In this document: positions 24,672-32,372 of the stretch, piece by piece | Layout: each line of letters begins with the position of its first letter | Numbering within the stretch: the first letter of the stretch is position 1 | Origin: JBKPHS01 sp046729975 | GTDB taxonomy: Bacteria; Actinomycetota; Thermoleophilia; Solirubrobacterales; Thermoleophilaceae | Length of the DNA stretch: 38,319 bases | Direction of reading: 5' to 3' | NCBI GenBank assembly: GCA_046729975.1 | Contig: JBKPHS010000080.1 | Coordinates: forward strand, 1 to 38,319 | The notes under the pieces: model-generated | What the model was told of the DNA's origin: nothing | Seen by the model: the letters and a program-made list of their open reading frames with translations, nothing else | Database searches by the model: none | Translations under genes and position numbers: made by a program

Positions 24672-25493
24672 ATGGACGACTCGTCGATACTTCAGTCGAT
24701 GCCCTCCGGCAGAGCGCTGCGACTCGTGCGCACGAGATTCACCGACCGCCCGGCCTTCGACACAGCGGTCTCACACGCGATCCTGCTGCGGGTCGCAGCG
24801 GGTGAGCTGCCCGACACGCTGCGCTTCGGGCGGCCCGGCGCGATGGTGGCCTTCGGGCGCCAGGACGCGACGGGCGCCGGCTACGGCACGGCCGTTCGCG
24901 AGGCCCGGGAGTCCGGCTACGAGGCGATCGAGCGTCTCGCGGGCGGCCGCGCGGCCGTGTTTCACGAGAACACGATTGCGTTCGCCTGCGCGACGCGCGA
25001 GGAGGAGCCGGGCGCGGGCATCCACGTTCGCTTCGAGGAGGTGGCCGGAATCGTGGTCTCCGCGCTCGACCGGCTGGGGGTTGACGCCCGCGTAGGCGAG
25101 GTGCCCGGCGAGTACTGCCCCGGCGCCTACAGCGTGAGCTCCGGCGGCCGGCGCAAGCTGATGGGCGTCGGGCAGCGCCTGATCAAGCACGGCGCGCACC
25201 TCGGCGGCGTCGTGGTCGTGAGCGAGCCGGAGCGGGTGCGCGACGTGCTGGTGCCGGTGTACCGTGCGCTCGGCCTCGACTGGGATCCGGCGACCGCAGG
25301 GGCGATATCGGACGACGTGCCCGGTATCGACTGGGACAACGCTCTCGAGGTGCTGATAGACCAGTTCGGCACGCGCTATGAGCTCGTGGAGGATTCGCTC
25401 GACCAGGAGACGTTGACGCTCGCCGAGCGCCTCGAGCCGGAGCACGTCGCGCCGCCTCTCGAGGAAGACGATCTGGTGGCCGGCGGCAGGTGA
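24672..25493 (+). CDS. Lipoate-protein ligase A-like (BPL_LplA_LipB fold) protein
   Basis: A 273-residue member of the biotin/lipoate protein ligase fold. Landmarks are RFGRPGAMVAFGRQDATGAG, the Arg-Gly-Gly loop YEAIERLAGGRAAVFHENT (substrate-binding), and the catalytic-lysine region GGRRKLMGVGQRLIKHGAHLGG. It probably attaches or transfers a lipoyl/octanoyl group onto E2 or GcvH domains. ATG 24672 is preferred; the second in-frame ATG is at 24699, and open frame further upstream looks non-coding. The next gene starts with a 4-bp GTGA overlap, an odd pairing with a glycoside hydrolase. Confidence 0.85.
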   Translation: MDDSSILQSMPSGRALRLVRTRFTDRPAFDTAVSHAILLRVAAGELPDTLRFGRPGAMVAFGRQDATGAGYGTAVREARESGYEAIERLAGGRAAVFHENTIAFACATREEEPGAGIHVRFEEVAGIVVSALDRLGVDARVGEVPGEYCPGAYSVSSGGRRKLMGVGQRLIKHGAHLGGVVVVSEPERVRDVLVPVYRALGLDWDPATAGAISDDVPGIDWDNALEVLIDQFGTRYELVEDSLDQETLTLAERLEPEHVAPPLEEDDLVAGGR

Positions 25494-26974
25494 GCCGCGG
25501 GACGCTCGCGCTGGCGGCGGCGCTGCTGGCAGCCGCCGGCGCCGCGCTCGTCCTCGCGCTCGCCCTCGGCGACGAGTCAGACGACCGGATGCCGGCTCGC
25601 CCGCGCGCCGAGCTCTCCGTGATGGACGACCAGCTGCTGCTCGGCTCGCGGCCGAAGGACGTGGAGCGCGTGATCGGCGCGATTCAGGCGCTCGGCGCCG
25701 ATCGCGTGCGCGTCTCCGCGTTCTGGCGCGACCACGCGCCGGCCCCCCGGTCGACTCGGCGTCCGGCCGGCTTCGAGGCCGCGGACCCGGCGGTGCGCGG
25801 ATACCGCTGGCAGTCGCTCGACCGCGTCGTGGCCGCGGCGGCCGCACGTCGTCTGAAAGTGATGATCACGATCAGCACTCCGGCGCCGCTCTGGGCCACG
25901 GCCGACCCGGAGAGGCGCAACCCGCTGTACGAGCCGCGGCCCGACGAGTTCGCGGCCTACGCGCGGGCGGTGGCCGCTCGCTACCGCGGCCGAGTGGACC
26001 AGTACGGCTTGATGAACGAGCCGAACCAGGGCGGCTGGCTCCAGCCGCAGAGCCTCGGTGGCCAGCTCGTCGCGCCGCACCTCTACCGCGCGCTCGTCCA
26101 GCGCGCATACCCCGAGCTGAAGCGCGCAGCCCCCGGCGCGACGGTCCTCGTCGGCGAGCTTGCCTCCTCGGGCACCCGGGAGCGCGGCGACACCCGGCCG
26201 ATCAGGCCGCTCGAGTTCCTGCGCGCCATGGGCTGCCGCGACGCGCGCTTCCGGCCGGTCCGGAGCGGTCGCTGCGAAGGCTTCCGCCCGGTGCCGCTCG
26301 ACGCGCTCGGGCACCATCCCTACCAGCCGCTCACCGGTCCGTACGAGCGCTCGCCCGACCGCGACGACGCGGGGCTCGCCGACACGCCCCGCCTGCTCGC
26401 CACGATCGATCGGCTCGTGCGCGAGGGAGCGCTATCGCCCGGCCGCGACGGCCCGCTCGACGTCCACTACACGGAGTTCGGTTACCAGACCGATCCGCCC
26501 GACCCGTTCGCCGGCGTCTCGTTGCGGCGCCAGGACCGCTGGCTCCAAGACGCCGCCTATCTCGCCTGGAGGGAGCCGCGCGTGCGGACGCTCAACCAGT
26601 TCCGGCTGACGGACGGTGCCCTCGGCCGAGGCAGCCGGCCGGCGACCTACCGCGAGTTCCAGAGCGGCCTCTACTTCGCCAACTTCGGGCCGAAGCCGGC
26701 CGCGCGCTCCTTTCCCCACCCGTTCGTGCTGGCGCGCCGCGGACCGGGCGGGCGTGCCGAGCTCTGGGGGCAGGTCCGGCCCGGAGGCGCTCACGAGGTC
26801 ACGATCGAGGTCCGCTCCACGGCGGCCGGGGGCTTTCGCGAGCTCGAACGGCTCGAGACCGACGGGCAGGGCTACTTCCTCGCGCGCCTCGACGACGCGC
26901 CACCTGGCGCGTACCGCTTGAGCTACCGCGCGGGCGGCCGCAGGCAACGCTCCTCCCCGCTCACTCTCCGGTAG
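25490..26974 (+). CDS. Extracytoplasmic clan-A glycoside hydrolase
   Basis: A 494-residue protein with an N-terminal membrane/signal segment (LALAAALLAAAGAALVLALAL) and a (beta/alpha)8 barrel. The acid/base is expected at Glu177 (GLMNEPNQG) and the nucleophile at Glu329 (YTEFGYQT), as in GH39/GH5-type enzymes. Other landmarks are GADRVRVSAFWRDHAP and ALGHHPYQPL. A C-terminal beta-sandwich (from about residue 415, GGRAELWGQVRPGGAHEV) ends in YRLSYRAGG, a likely Ig-like or carbohydrate-binding module. GTG overlaps the lipoate-ligase stop by 4 bp. It is a longer relative of the enzyme at 13386. The substrate is unknown. Confidence 0.83.
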   Translation: MSRGTLALAAALLAAAGAALVLALALGDESDDRMPARPRAELSVMDDQLLLGSRPKDVERVIGAIQALGADRVRVSAFWRDHAPAPRSTRRPAGFEAADPAVRGYRWQSLDRVVAAAAARRLKVMITISTPAPLWATADPERRNPLYEPRPDEFAAYARAVAARYRGRVDQYGLMNEPNQGGWLQPQSLGGQLVAPHLYRALVQRAYPELKRAAPGATVLVGELASSGTRERGDTRPIRPLEFLRAMGCRDARFRPVRSGRCEGFRPVPLDALGHHPYQPLTGPYERSPDRDDAGLADTPRLLATIDRLVREGALSPGRDGPLDVHYTEFGYQTDPPDPFAGVSLRRQDRWLQDAAYLAWREPRVRTLNQFRLTDGALGRGSRPATYREFQSGLYFANFGPKPAARSFPHPFVLARRGPGGRAELWGQVRPGGAHEVTIEVRSTAAGGFRELERLETDGQGYFLARLDDAPPGAYRLSYRAGGRRQRSSPLTLR

Positions 26975-26986
26975 GGTCGCCGCGCC

Positions 26987-27379
26987 GTGCCGCTCCCTCC
27001 GCTGCTCTCCGAGCGCCCGCCCGCATTCCGCCTCGTGCTGGCCGTGGTCCTGCCCGTCGCGTTCGGCGTTCTCTGCGGCGTCTTGCTCGGCGTCTCGGAG
27101 CCCGCCTATCTCGTGTTCACGATCCTCGCGATCCTCGGGGGCTTCGGCGCCGGGATCGAGCATCTCGGTGGACGGGAGGGCGCGCTCCGCGGCGTGGTCG
27201 GCGGGACGCTGTTCGGCGCATCGATCCTCGTCACGCACGAGCTGACGGGGGCCGAGGCGAAGGCCGACCTGCCCGACCCCGCCGCCCTGCTCCTCATCCT
27301 CACGATCGGCGGCGGTGTGATGCTCGGGGCGCTCGGCGGCCGCTGGCGCGCACGGCGATCGCAGGCACAAATCGCCTGA
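26987..27379 (+). CDS. Small multi-pass membrane protein, unknown function
   Basis: A 130-residue hydrophobic protein with about four membrane segments: FRLVLAVVLPVAFGVLCGVL, AYLVFTILAILGGFGAGIEH, ALRGVVGGTLFGASILVTHE and LLLILTIGGGVMLGALGGRW, ending in a basic tail RARRSQAQIA. Glycine spacing (GGFGAG, GGTLFGAS) suggests tight helix packing. It begins GTG 12 bp after the hydrolase stop and is probably co-transcribed with it. No family is recognised; similar short proteins occur across actinobacteria. Confidence 0.78.
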   Translation: MPLPPLLSERPPAFRLVLAVVLPVAFGVLCGVLLGVSEPAYLVFTILAILGGFGAGIEHLGGREGALRGVVGGTLFGASILVTHELTGAEAKADLPDPAALLLILTIGGGVMLGALGGRWRARRSQAQIA

Positions 27380-27429
27380 ACGAGGCGAGCGCACGTTTGC
27401 GCGTCGCCGACGCTGGCAATCAGCCAGTC

Positions 27430-28305
27430 ATGAGCCTCGACGTCGCCGTGCTCGGAACAGGAGCGATGGGCCTGCCGATGGCGCGCAACATGCTGCGAGC
27501 GGGGCTCGCCGTCAGCGCCTGGAACCGCAGCGCCGAGCGGGCGGAGCCGCTCGCGGCGGAGGGCGCCACGATCGCCGCCACTCCGGCCGACGCGGTCCAG
27601 AGCGCCGACGTGACCGTGACGATGCTCACCGACGCCGACGCCACGGCGACCGTCACCCGTGACGCCCTGCCGGCGATGCGCGACGACGCCGTCTGGGCGC
27701 AGATGGGCACGGTCGGCATTGCCGGCACCGAGCTCTGCTCGTCCCTGGCCGAGAAGCGCGGGGTGGCCTTCGTCGATGCGCCGGTGAGCGGCACGAAGGA
27801 GCCCGCCGAGCAGGGGACCCTCATCGTCCTCCCCTCCGGACCGGCCAGTGCCGTCGAGCGCTGCCTGCCGGTCTTCGACGCCGTCGGCTCGAAGACCGTC
27901 CGCCTGGGCGACGCCGGCGAGGGCACGCGGATGAAGCTGGTGCTGAACAACTGGCTCGTCGGCCTGCTCGAGTCAGAGGCCGAGACGATCGCTCTCGCCG
28001 AGGGCTTGAACCTGGATCCCAAGCTCTTCCTCGAGACGATCTCGGGCGGCTCGGTCGACTCTCCATACGCCCAGCTGAAGGGCCGGATGATGATCGAGGG
28101 CCAGTTCCCGCCGAGCTTCGCGTTGCGGCTCGCCGCAAAGGACGCGGACCTGGTCATCGATGCCGCGTCCCGCCACGGCCTCGACCTGCCCCTCATCCGC
28201 ACGGTCGCGGCCCAGATGCACCGCGCGGAGGAGCTCGGCCACGGCGACGACGACGTGGCCGCGACGTTCGCGGCCAGCGAGCCGCGGGCGCCCGGGGCAA
28301 GCTAA
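27430..28305 (+). CDS. Beta-hydroxyacid dehydrogenase (3-hydroxyisobutyrate dehydrogenase family)
   Basis: A 291-residue NAD(P)-dependent oxidoreductase. The N-terminal Rossmann motif is LDVAVLGTGAMGLPMARNML, with WNRSAERAEPL after it. The substrate-binding loop is FVDAPVSGTKEPAEQGTLIV. The catalytic lysine lies in KLVLNNWLVGLLESEAE. The dimer region ends with LRLAAKDADLVIDAA and DLPLI. ATG 27430 is chosen because it immediately precedes the first beta strand. Members oxidise 3-hydroxyisobutyrate, tartronate semialdehyde and other beta-hydroxy acids; the Asn after the second strand (WNR) suggests NADP preference. Its role in this neighbourhood is unknown. Confidence 0.93.
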   Translation: MSLDVAVLGTGAMGLPMARNMLRAGLAVSAWNRSAERAEPLAAEGATIAATPADAVQSADVTVTMLTDADATATVTRDALPAMRDDAVWAQMGTVGIAGTELCSSLAEKRGVAFVDAPVSGTKEPAEQGTLIVLPSGPASAVERCLPVFDAVGSKTVRLGDAGEGTRMKLVLNNWLVGLLESEAETIALAEGLNLDPKLFLETISGGSVDSPYAQLKGRMMIEGQFPPSFALRLAAKDADLVIDAASRHGLDLPLIRTVAAQMHRAEELGHGDDDVAATFAASEPRAPGAS

Positions 28306-28408
28306 GACCCAGAGCGGCCTCCGGCTTCCGCGTCGGGCGGACGGCAGACCGCACCACGACAACTGCCCGGTCGTGATCATCCGCCCGAAGCGGGGAAAGA
28401 GTTAGGCG

Positions 28409-28762
28409 ATGGCTGTTCGCCTGAAGCGTGCTTACGAGCAGGCGGAGCGCTCGGACGGCTACCGGGTGCTGATCGACCGCATCTGGCCGCGTGGCGTCTC
28501 CAAGGAGCAAGCCCATCTGGACGAGTGGGCTCGCGAGCTGGCGCCGAGCAGCGAGCTGCGCCGCTGGTTTGGCCACGACCCCGACAAGTTCGAGGAGTTC
28601 CGTCGCCGCTACCGCGACGAGCTGGCCGTGCGGGGGGAGAAGCTGCGCGAGCTGCGCGGCCGCGCGCACAAGGGAACGCTGACGCTCATCTATTCCGCGC
28701 GCGACACCGAGCACAACGACGCGGTGGTCCTTGCCGAGCTGCTGCGCAGGCCGTCGCGATGA
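28409..28762 (+). CDS. DUF488 family protein (YeaO-like)
   Basis: A 117-residue protein matching the DUF488 family. Landmarks are VLIDRIWPRGVSKEQAHLDE, WARELAPSSELRRWFGHDPD and LTLIYSARDTEHNDAVVLAE. It is soluble and cytoplasmic. The family has no established biochemical role. It begins at ATG in a region where the preceding dehydrogenase ended about 100 bp earlier, and its TGA overlaps the ATG of the short MmgE/PrpD-like fragment. Confidence 0.92.
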   Translation: MAVRLKRAYEQAERSDGYRVLIDRIWPRGVSKEQAHLDEWARELAPSSELRRWFGHDPDKFEEFRRRYRDELAVRGEKLRELRGRAHKGTLTLIYSARDTEHNDAVVLAELLRRPSR

Positions 28763-28866
28763 CTGAGGTCGAGGGTCTCGCCCGCCTCGTCGAAACGCGC
28801 TCCTTCGACGACCTCTCCGACCAGGCGCGCGACGCGCTGACGATCCCGCGTGCTCGACGAGGATGA
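28759..28866 (+). pseudogene. MmgE/PrpD-like N-terminal fragment, apparently frameshifted
   Basis: A 35-codon frame starting by ATGA overlap with DUF488. VEGLARLVETRSFDDLSDQA followed by RDALTI resembles the first helices of MmgE/PrpD (2-methylcitrate dehydratase-like) proteins. Removing one C after the ATC codon restores RVLD, the next family residues, after which the sequence is unrelated and stops. It is therefore most likely the stub of a decayed gene. A short coupled peptide is the alternative. The homology is by eye from memory of the family, so confidence is moderate. Confidence 0.45.
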
Positions 28867-28900
28867 GGACGAATGATCCGGCGGCGCCGCAGTTCTTATG

Positions 28901-28923
28901 CGCGCATCCTGGGCTGATGCGCG
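28901..28923. other. 8-bp perfect inverted repeat
   Basis: CGCGCATC (28901-28908) pairs with GATGCGCG (28916-28923) across a 7-base loop in the 170-bp gap between the DUF488 region and the tRNA. No T-tract follows. It could be a weak terminator for the plus-strand operon or a protein-binding site. Confidence 0.35.
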
Positions 28924-29008
28924 ATCGTGTGCGAGCCGTCACTTGGGACACGCGATCCTACGCGAGGGTCGGCTACGTCGGCTCGTAGTGCTGTGCCGCA
29001 GAAGCACA

Positions 29009-29030
29009 AAACCGCTCGCTAGAGCGGTTT
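29009..29030 (-). terminator. Intrinsic terminator of the tRNA-Gly transcript
   Basis: AAACCGCTC (29009-29017) pairs perfectly with GAGCGGTTT (29022-29030) around a 4-base loop. Read on the minus strand, it begins about 7 bases after the tRNA 3' end and is followed by TTTTG at the end of the stem, as expected for a rho-independent terminator. The flanking context suits only the minus strand. Confidence 0.75.
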
Positions 29031-29036
29031 GGGAGA

Positions 29037-29109
29037 AGCGGACGACGGGTCTCGAACCCGCGACCTTCGGCTTGGGAAGCCGACGCTCTACCAGCTGAGC
29101 TACGTCCGC
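29037..29109 (-). tRNA. tRNA-Gly (anticodon CCC)
   Basis: The reverse complement folds into a complete cloverleaf. The acceptor stem GCGGACG pairs with CGTCCGC; the D arm is GCTCAGCTGGTAGAGC; the anticodon stem TCGGC/GCCGA encloses the loop TTCCCAA with anticodon CCC; and the T arm contains GGGTTCGAGACCC. The discriminator base is U, normal for tRNA-Gly. CCA is not encoded. A 22-bp hairpin follows at 29009-29030. The 5' ten bases overlap the last codons and TAG stop of the upstream membrane protein gene on the same strand. Confidence 0.95.
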
Positions 29110-30593
29110 GCAGCGGGCTCGCGCCCGCTCGGTGCGGCCATTCTAGCCCCGGCGGGCTCCCCGGATAGGGCCGTCTCGGAGGGCTCCTCCGGGGCTATCC
29201 GGCGGTCTGCCAGGACGGTCAAGAGCTGGGCCATCCCGATCGCGGCGATGAAGATTGTGGTGCTGACGGCGCGGTCGACGGAGTCGGTGATGTGCTGTGT
29301 CACCTCGGCGTAGGCGCTCGTCCAGTAGACCCAGAGGAGCGCCGCGCACGATCCGGCGGCGGTGAGGACATAGAAGACCGCGGTGCGGCGGGCCAGCCTC
29401 AGCGCCAGGCAGACGCCGGCGATCACGAGGAAGAGCGGAACCAGCAGGTGCCAGTAGTCCTGGCGGGCGAGCTGTGCGGCGACGGCCTTCGCGCCCAGGT
29501 TCAGGCGGTCCGCGCGGTCGCTCAGGAACGACGGGTCGAGAGAGTCGCCGAGCGGCGTGATGTCGCGCGACTCGAGGTCGTGCGATGCGACCCAGACCTG
29601 CCAGGGCACGACGCCGGCGAGCGCTACGGCGAAGCCAAGCGCCCAGTCGCGCAATCCGGTGCGCCGCCAGACGACGATCGCCACCGCCCCCGAGACGAGC
29701 AGCGCCACCAAGGCTGCCGCTAGTCCCTCGTTCTTTGCGTTCGCGGCGGCGGCGAGTAGCACGCCGGCGAGGACGACGTACGCGGTCCGGCGGCTCTCGA
29801 GCCAGAGCCCGAGCGCCAGCACGCCGGCGGCGGCGAAGCAGGCGACCGTGACGTCGGCGTTGCCGAGCACGATCGAGGGCAGGGTGCCGGTCGCGAGCCC
29901 GAGCACGCCGACGGCCGGCAGCCAGACGATCGCGAGCCGCCCCGGCGCGAGTAGGAACGCCGCCGTCCAGACGAAGCTGCCGAGCAGGATCCACAGCTCC
30001 ACGTGGATGAGCCGCAGGTCTGGCCGCCCGATCGCGTGGTAGATCGTCGACTCGACCAGCGGCTGGAGCAGCGGGTAGATCAGATGTGTGGAGCCGTGCA
30101 GGTCCTGGTTGAGGAAGACGCCTGGAACGAGCTCGCCGAAGTGGTAGAGAGCAAGGGCACGGAACGACCAGATGTGCGCGTCGTCCCAGAAGGTGGGCAG
30201 GTTCGGCAGCGCGAACGCGCCCGCGACGAAGTACGCGGCAAGCGCCCCGAGCCCGATGCGAACCGCCCAGCGCTCGAAGGGCCCGCGCGCGGGCTCCGGC
30301 GGGGGCAGCGGCGCACGCGCGCCGCCGCGGCGCAGGCGGACGCCGAGCACCGCGAGCCCGAGCCCACTCGCGACCGCCACGGCCACGACGGTGACGAAGG
30401 TGACCGGCACGCCCACCACGACGAGCAGGATCAGCACCGGCAGCACGAGTGCCACGCCGCAGAGGTAGGTGGCGCCGAGCGCGAGAAGCACCGCCCGCGG
30501 CCGCGCCTCCAGCAATCCGAGGGCGAACAGGAGCGCCGCGCCGGTCGCAGCCAGCAGGACGTGCACGCCGATGAACCCGAGGATCGCGTGCAC
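29100..30593 (-). CDS. Multi-pass membrane glycosyltransferase-like protein
   Basis: A 497-residue polytopic membrane protein (about 11-12 helices), of the GT-C-like type that uses polyprenyl-linked sugars. An extracytoplasmic Asp-Asp motif follows the second block of helices (LPTFWDDAHIWSFRALALYH), the position where GT39/ArnT-like enzymes carry catalytic acids. LNQDLHGSTHLIYPLLQPLV follows. The helices include AYFVAGAFALPNLP and LVALLVSGAVAIVV. The C-terminal tail is Pro/Glu-rich and ends in ART, with the TAG stop lying inside the tRNA-Gly gene. The start is GTG, 1 bp after the companion gene's stop. The sugar and acceptor are unknown. Confidence 0.82.
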   Translation of the reverse strand: MHAILGFIGVHVLLAATGAALLFALGLLEARPRAVLLALGATYLCGVALVLPVLILLVVVGVPVTFVTVVAVAVASGLGLAVLGVRLRRGGARAPLPPPEPARGPFERWAVRIGLGALAAYFVAGAFALPNLPTFWDDAHIWSFRALALYHFGELVPGVFLNQDLHGSTHLIYPLLQPLVESTIYHAIGRPDLRLIHVELWILLGSFVWTAAFLLAPGRLAIVWLPAVGVLGLATGTLPSIVLGNADVTVACFAAAGVLALGLWLESRRTAYVVLAGVLLAAAANAKNEGLAAALVALLVSGAVAIVVWRRTGLRDWALGFAVALAGVVPWQVWVASHDLESRDITPLGDSLDPSFLSDRADRLNLGAKAVAAQLARQDYWHLLVPLFLVIAGVCLALRLARRTAVFYVLTAAGSCAALLWVYWTSAYAEVTQHITDSVDRAVSTTIFIAAIGMAQLLTVLADRRIAPEEPSETALSGEPAGARMAAPSGREPAART

Positions 30594-30594
30594 C

Positions 30595-31155
30595 TCAGCG
30601 CACCTTTGCCAGCGCGTAGGCGGGGGCGAACACGCTCACGCGCGGATCGCGGCGGTCGATGCGCGCCTGCCACTCGGGTGGGATCGTGCCGAAGAGGACG
30701 ACGTAGTCGGCCTCGCGCGGATCGCGAGCGCGTAGTGCGGGCAGGAGATTGAAGCCAAGGCAGCTCGGGTCGATGCCGCCCTCGACGCGGTAGCTCGCGC
30801 CGTGGGGAAGCCGCTCCCGCAGCCAACGCACGAACGGAATCCTGTCGGCGCTGCCGCCCTCGCTCACGCAGCGCTCGCGAGCGGCGTCGGCCGAGGCGGT
30901 GCCCGAGTAGGCGCGGCGGTGCGCGTTGAGATAGCGAGCGTCGGCCCACAGGGCCGGGACCGCCGCGACCGACAGCACCACGAGCGCGACCGCGACGGCG
31001 CCCACGCGCACGCCGCTCCTGGTCAGGCGGCCGTTGGGCAGCGCGGCCACGACCAGCACGGCGAGCAGCAGGCCACCGGCCTGCCAAAGCAGGTCGAAGT
31101 AGACGCCGGGGATGTCGGGGATCAACCCGGCTCCCTGCAGACCGAAAGCTTTCAT
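30595..31155 (-). CDS. Membrane protein with extracytoplasmic domain, partner of the glycosyltransferase-like protein
   Basis: A 186-residue protein with two membrane segments (FDLLWQAGGLLLAVLVVAAL and RVGAVAVALVVLSVAAVPAL) and an outside C-terminal domain containing a Cys pair (RERCVSEGG and DPSCLGFN) and YVVLFGTIPPEWQARIDRRD. The last part looks like the soluble tail of GT-C membrane enzymes (the region reading RVSVFAPAYALAK). An in-frame TAG sits immediately before the ATG, so nothing longer is missed, yet it starts in a loop-like sequence. It could be the detached tail of a split glycosyltransferase or an independent partner. It is tightly spaced (1 bp) with the next gene. Confidence 0.7.
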   Translation of the reverse strand: MKAFGLQGAGLIPDIPGVYFDLLWQAGGLLLAVLVVAALPNGRLTRSGVRVGAVAVALVVLSVAAVPALWADARYLNAHRRAYSGTASADAARERCVSEGGSADRIPFVRWLRERLPHGASYRVEGGIDPSCLGFNLLPALRARDPREADYVVLFGTIPPEWQARIDRRDPRVSVFAPAYALAKVR

Positions 31156-31280
31156 CTAGGCGCGGGGGCCCCGCAGCGGCGCGCCGGAGCGACGCGGGAA
31201 GGGAGGCCGGGCCCGAACTGTAGCCCCTCCGCTCTACCCTTGGCTCAGGCCGTGAAGCGTCCGTTTTCTCCGTACAGCCG

Positions 31281-32024
31281 TTGAGCGACGCCGTCGACAC
31301 GACGGTCGTCGCCGCCTTCGGGGTGGGCTTGCTGTCGTTCGTATCGCCCTGCGTCCTGCCGCTGGTCCCCGGCTACCTGTCCACGATCTCGGGCGTCTCC
31401 TTCGCCGAGCTCAAGGAGGGCCGGGGCCGCAGCCAGGTGCTCGTTCCGGCACTGCTCTTCTGCCTCTCGTTCACCGTGATGTTCGTCGCGCTCGGGATGA
31501 CCGCCACCGGGCTGGGCCAAACGCTCCAGGAGCACCGGCAGACCCTGCGCCATGTCGCCGGCATCGTGATCGCGTTGATGGGCCTGATCTTCATCGCCAC
31601 GCTGTTCGTGCCGCTCTTCAACAAGGAGTGGCGGCCCGAGGCGCTACTCGCTCGCGCCCACACGGGAGGGCCGGTGATAGCCGGGCTGGCGTTCGCGGTT
31701 GCGTGGCTGCCGTGCACCGGACCGACGCTCGGCGCGATCCTCACGGCGGCGAGCACCAAGGACACCGTCGGTCAGGGCGCCGTGCTGCTCTCCTTCTACG
31801 CCGCGGGGCTCGCGGTGCCGTTCATCCTCAGCGCGCTTGCGTTTTCCTCGGTCACGGGCCTGTTCCGCTTCTTCCGCGACCACTACGCGGTGATCACGCT
31901 GGTCTCCGGCGTGGTGCTCGTCGCGATGGGCGTGCTGCTCTACACGAACGAGCTGAGCCGGCTGAACTCGGAGGCGCTGCAGCTGATGGACGACCTGCAC
32001 ATCAACTTCTTTACCGAGGTCTAG
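31281..32024 (+). CDS. ccdA: Cytochrome c biogenesis protein CcdA (thiol transporter)
   Basis: A 247-residue, six-helix thiol-disulfide transporter. The two redox cysteines are Cys24 (SPCVLPLVPGYLS) and Cys145 (LPCTGPTLG), in the symmetric halves typical of CcdA. It passes electrons from cytoplasmic thioredoxin to outside thiol proteins, for example for haem attachment. The TTG start follows a weak ribosome site; no better in-frame start is seen. Unlike many ccdA operons, no thioredoxin-like (ResA/CcmG) or ResB/ResC genes sit beside it. The downstream hairpin at 32042-32084 separates it from convergent genes. Confidence 0.94.
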   Translation: MSDAVDTTVVAAFGVGLLSFVSPCVLPLVPGYLSTISGVSFAELKEGRGRSQVLVPALLFCLSFTVMFVALGMTATGLGQTLQEHRQTLRHVAGIVIALMGLIFIATLFVPLFNKEWRPEALLARAHTGGPVIAGLAFAVAWLPCTGPTLGAILTAASTKDTVGQGAVLLSFYAAGLAVPFILSALAFSSVTGLFRFFRDHYAVITLVSGVVLVAMGVLLYTNELSRLNSEALQLMDDLHINFFTEV

Positions 32025-32041
32025 AGCCAAGGCCGCGGCGT

Positions 32042-32084
32042 CCCGCTCCGGCCGGCCGGGAGGCGACCGGTCAGCCGGAGCGGG
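32042..32084. terminator. Long perfect hairpin between convergent genes
   Basis: CCCGCTCCGGC (32042-32052) pairs perfectly with GCCGGAGCGGG (32074-32084), an 11-bp stem with a 21-base loop that has further GC pairing potential. It lies between ccdA (plus) and the small minus-strand gene at 32094. No T-tract exists on either side, so it may serve as a bidirectional GC-rich terminator. Confidence 0.55.
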
Positions 32085-32093
32085 TAACCGCGA

Positions 32094-32291
32094 TCAGTCG
32101 CTGACCTTCGCCTCGAGCCGCTCGCGGATGCTGTCTGCGAACGCCTCTCGGAGCTGCCGGTCCTCGACCACGGAGCGCGCCCATTCGAGCGCTTTCTCCG
32201 GTCCCGCGTACTCGTCGATCTCGATCACGCGGAACAGCGTGTAGAAGACTGCGTCGCTGACCTCTGTGCTGGTTGGGATGACGATGGCCAT
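32094..32291 (-). CDS. Small hypothetical protein, 65 residues
   Basis: A 65-residue soluble protein I do not recognise: MAIVIPTSTEVSDAVFYTLF, followed by RVIEIDEYAGPEKALEWARS and a helical charged end RQLREAFADSIRERL. ATG 32291 is preferred; an in-frame GTG at 32345 would add 18 basic residues. It lies 82 bp after argS on the same strand and may be transcribed with it, though the gap is long. Codon use matches the neighbours. Function is unknown. Confidence 0.6.
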   Translation of the reverse strand: MAIVIPTSTEVSDAVFYTLFRVIEIDEYAGPEKALEWARSVVEDRQLREAFADSIRERLEAKVSD

Positions 32292-32372
32292 GGCGTCGGT
32301 CCGGGCCGGACTGGTCCCGGGATGGTTCCACCGCGAGCGCCGCACGCCTCGCCTGCTCGACGAATGTACGAG

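Noticed and set aside
29029..29313. Plus-strand frame with ADDGSRTRDLRLGKPTLYQLSY
   Set aside because: It is the antisense reading of the tRNA-Gly gene, a well-known false gene pattern.
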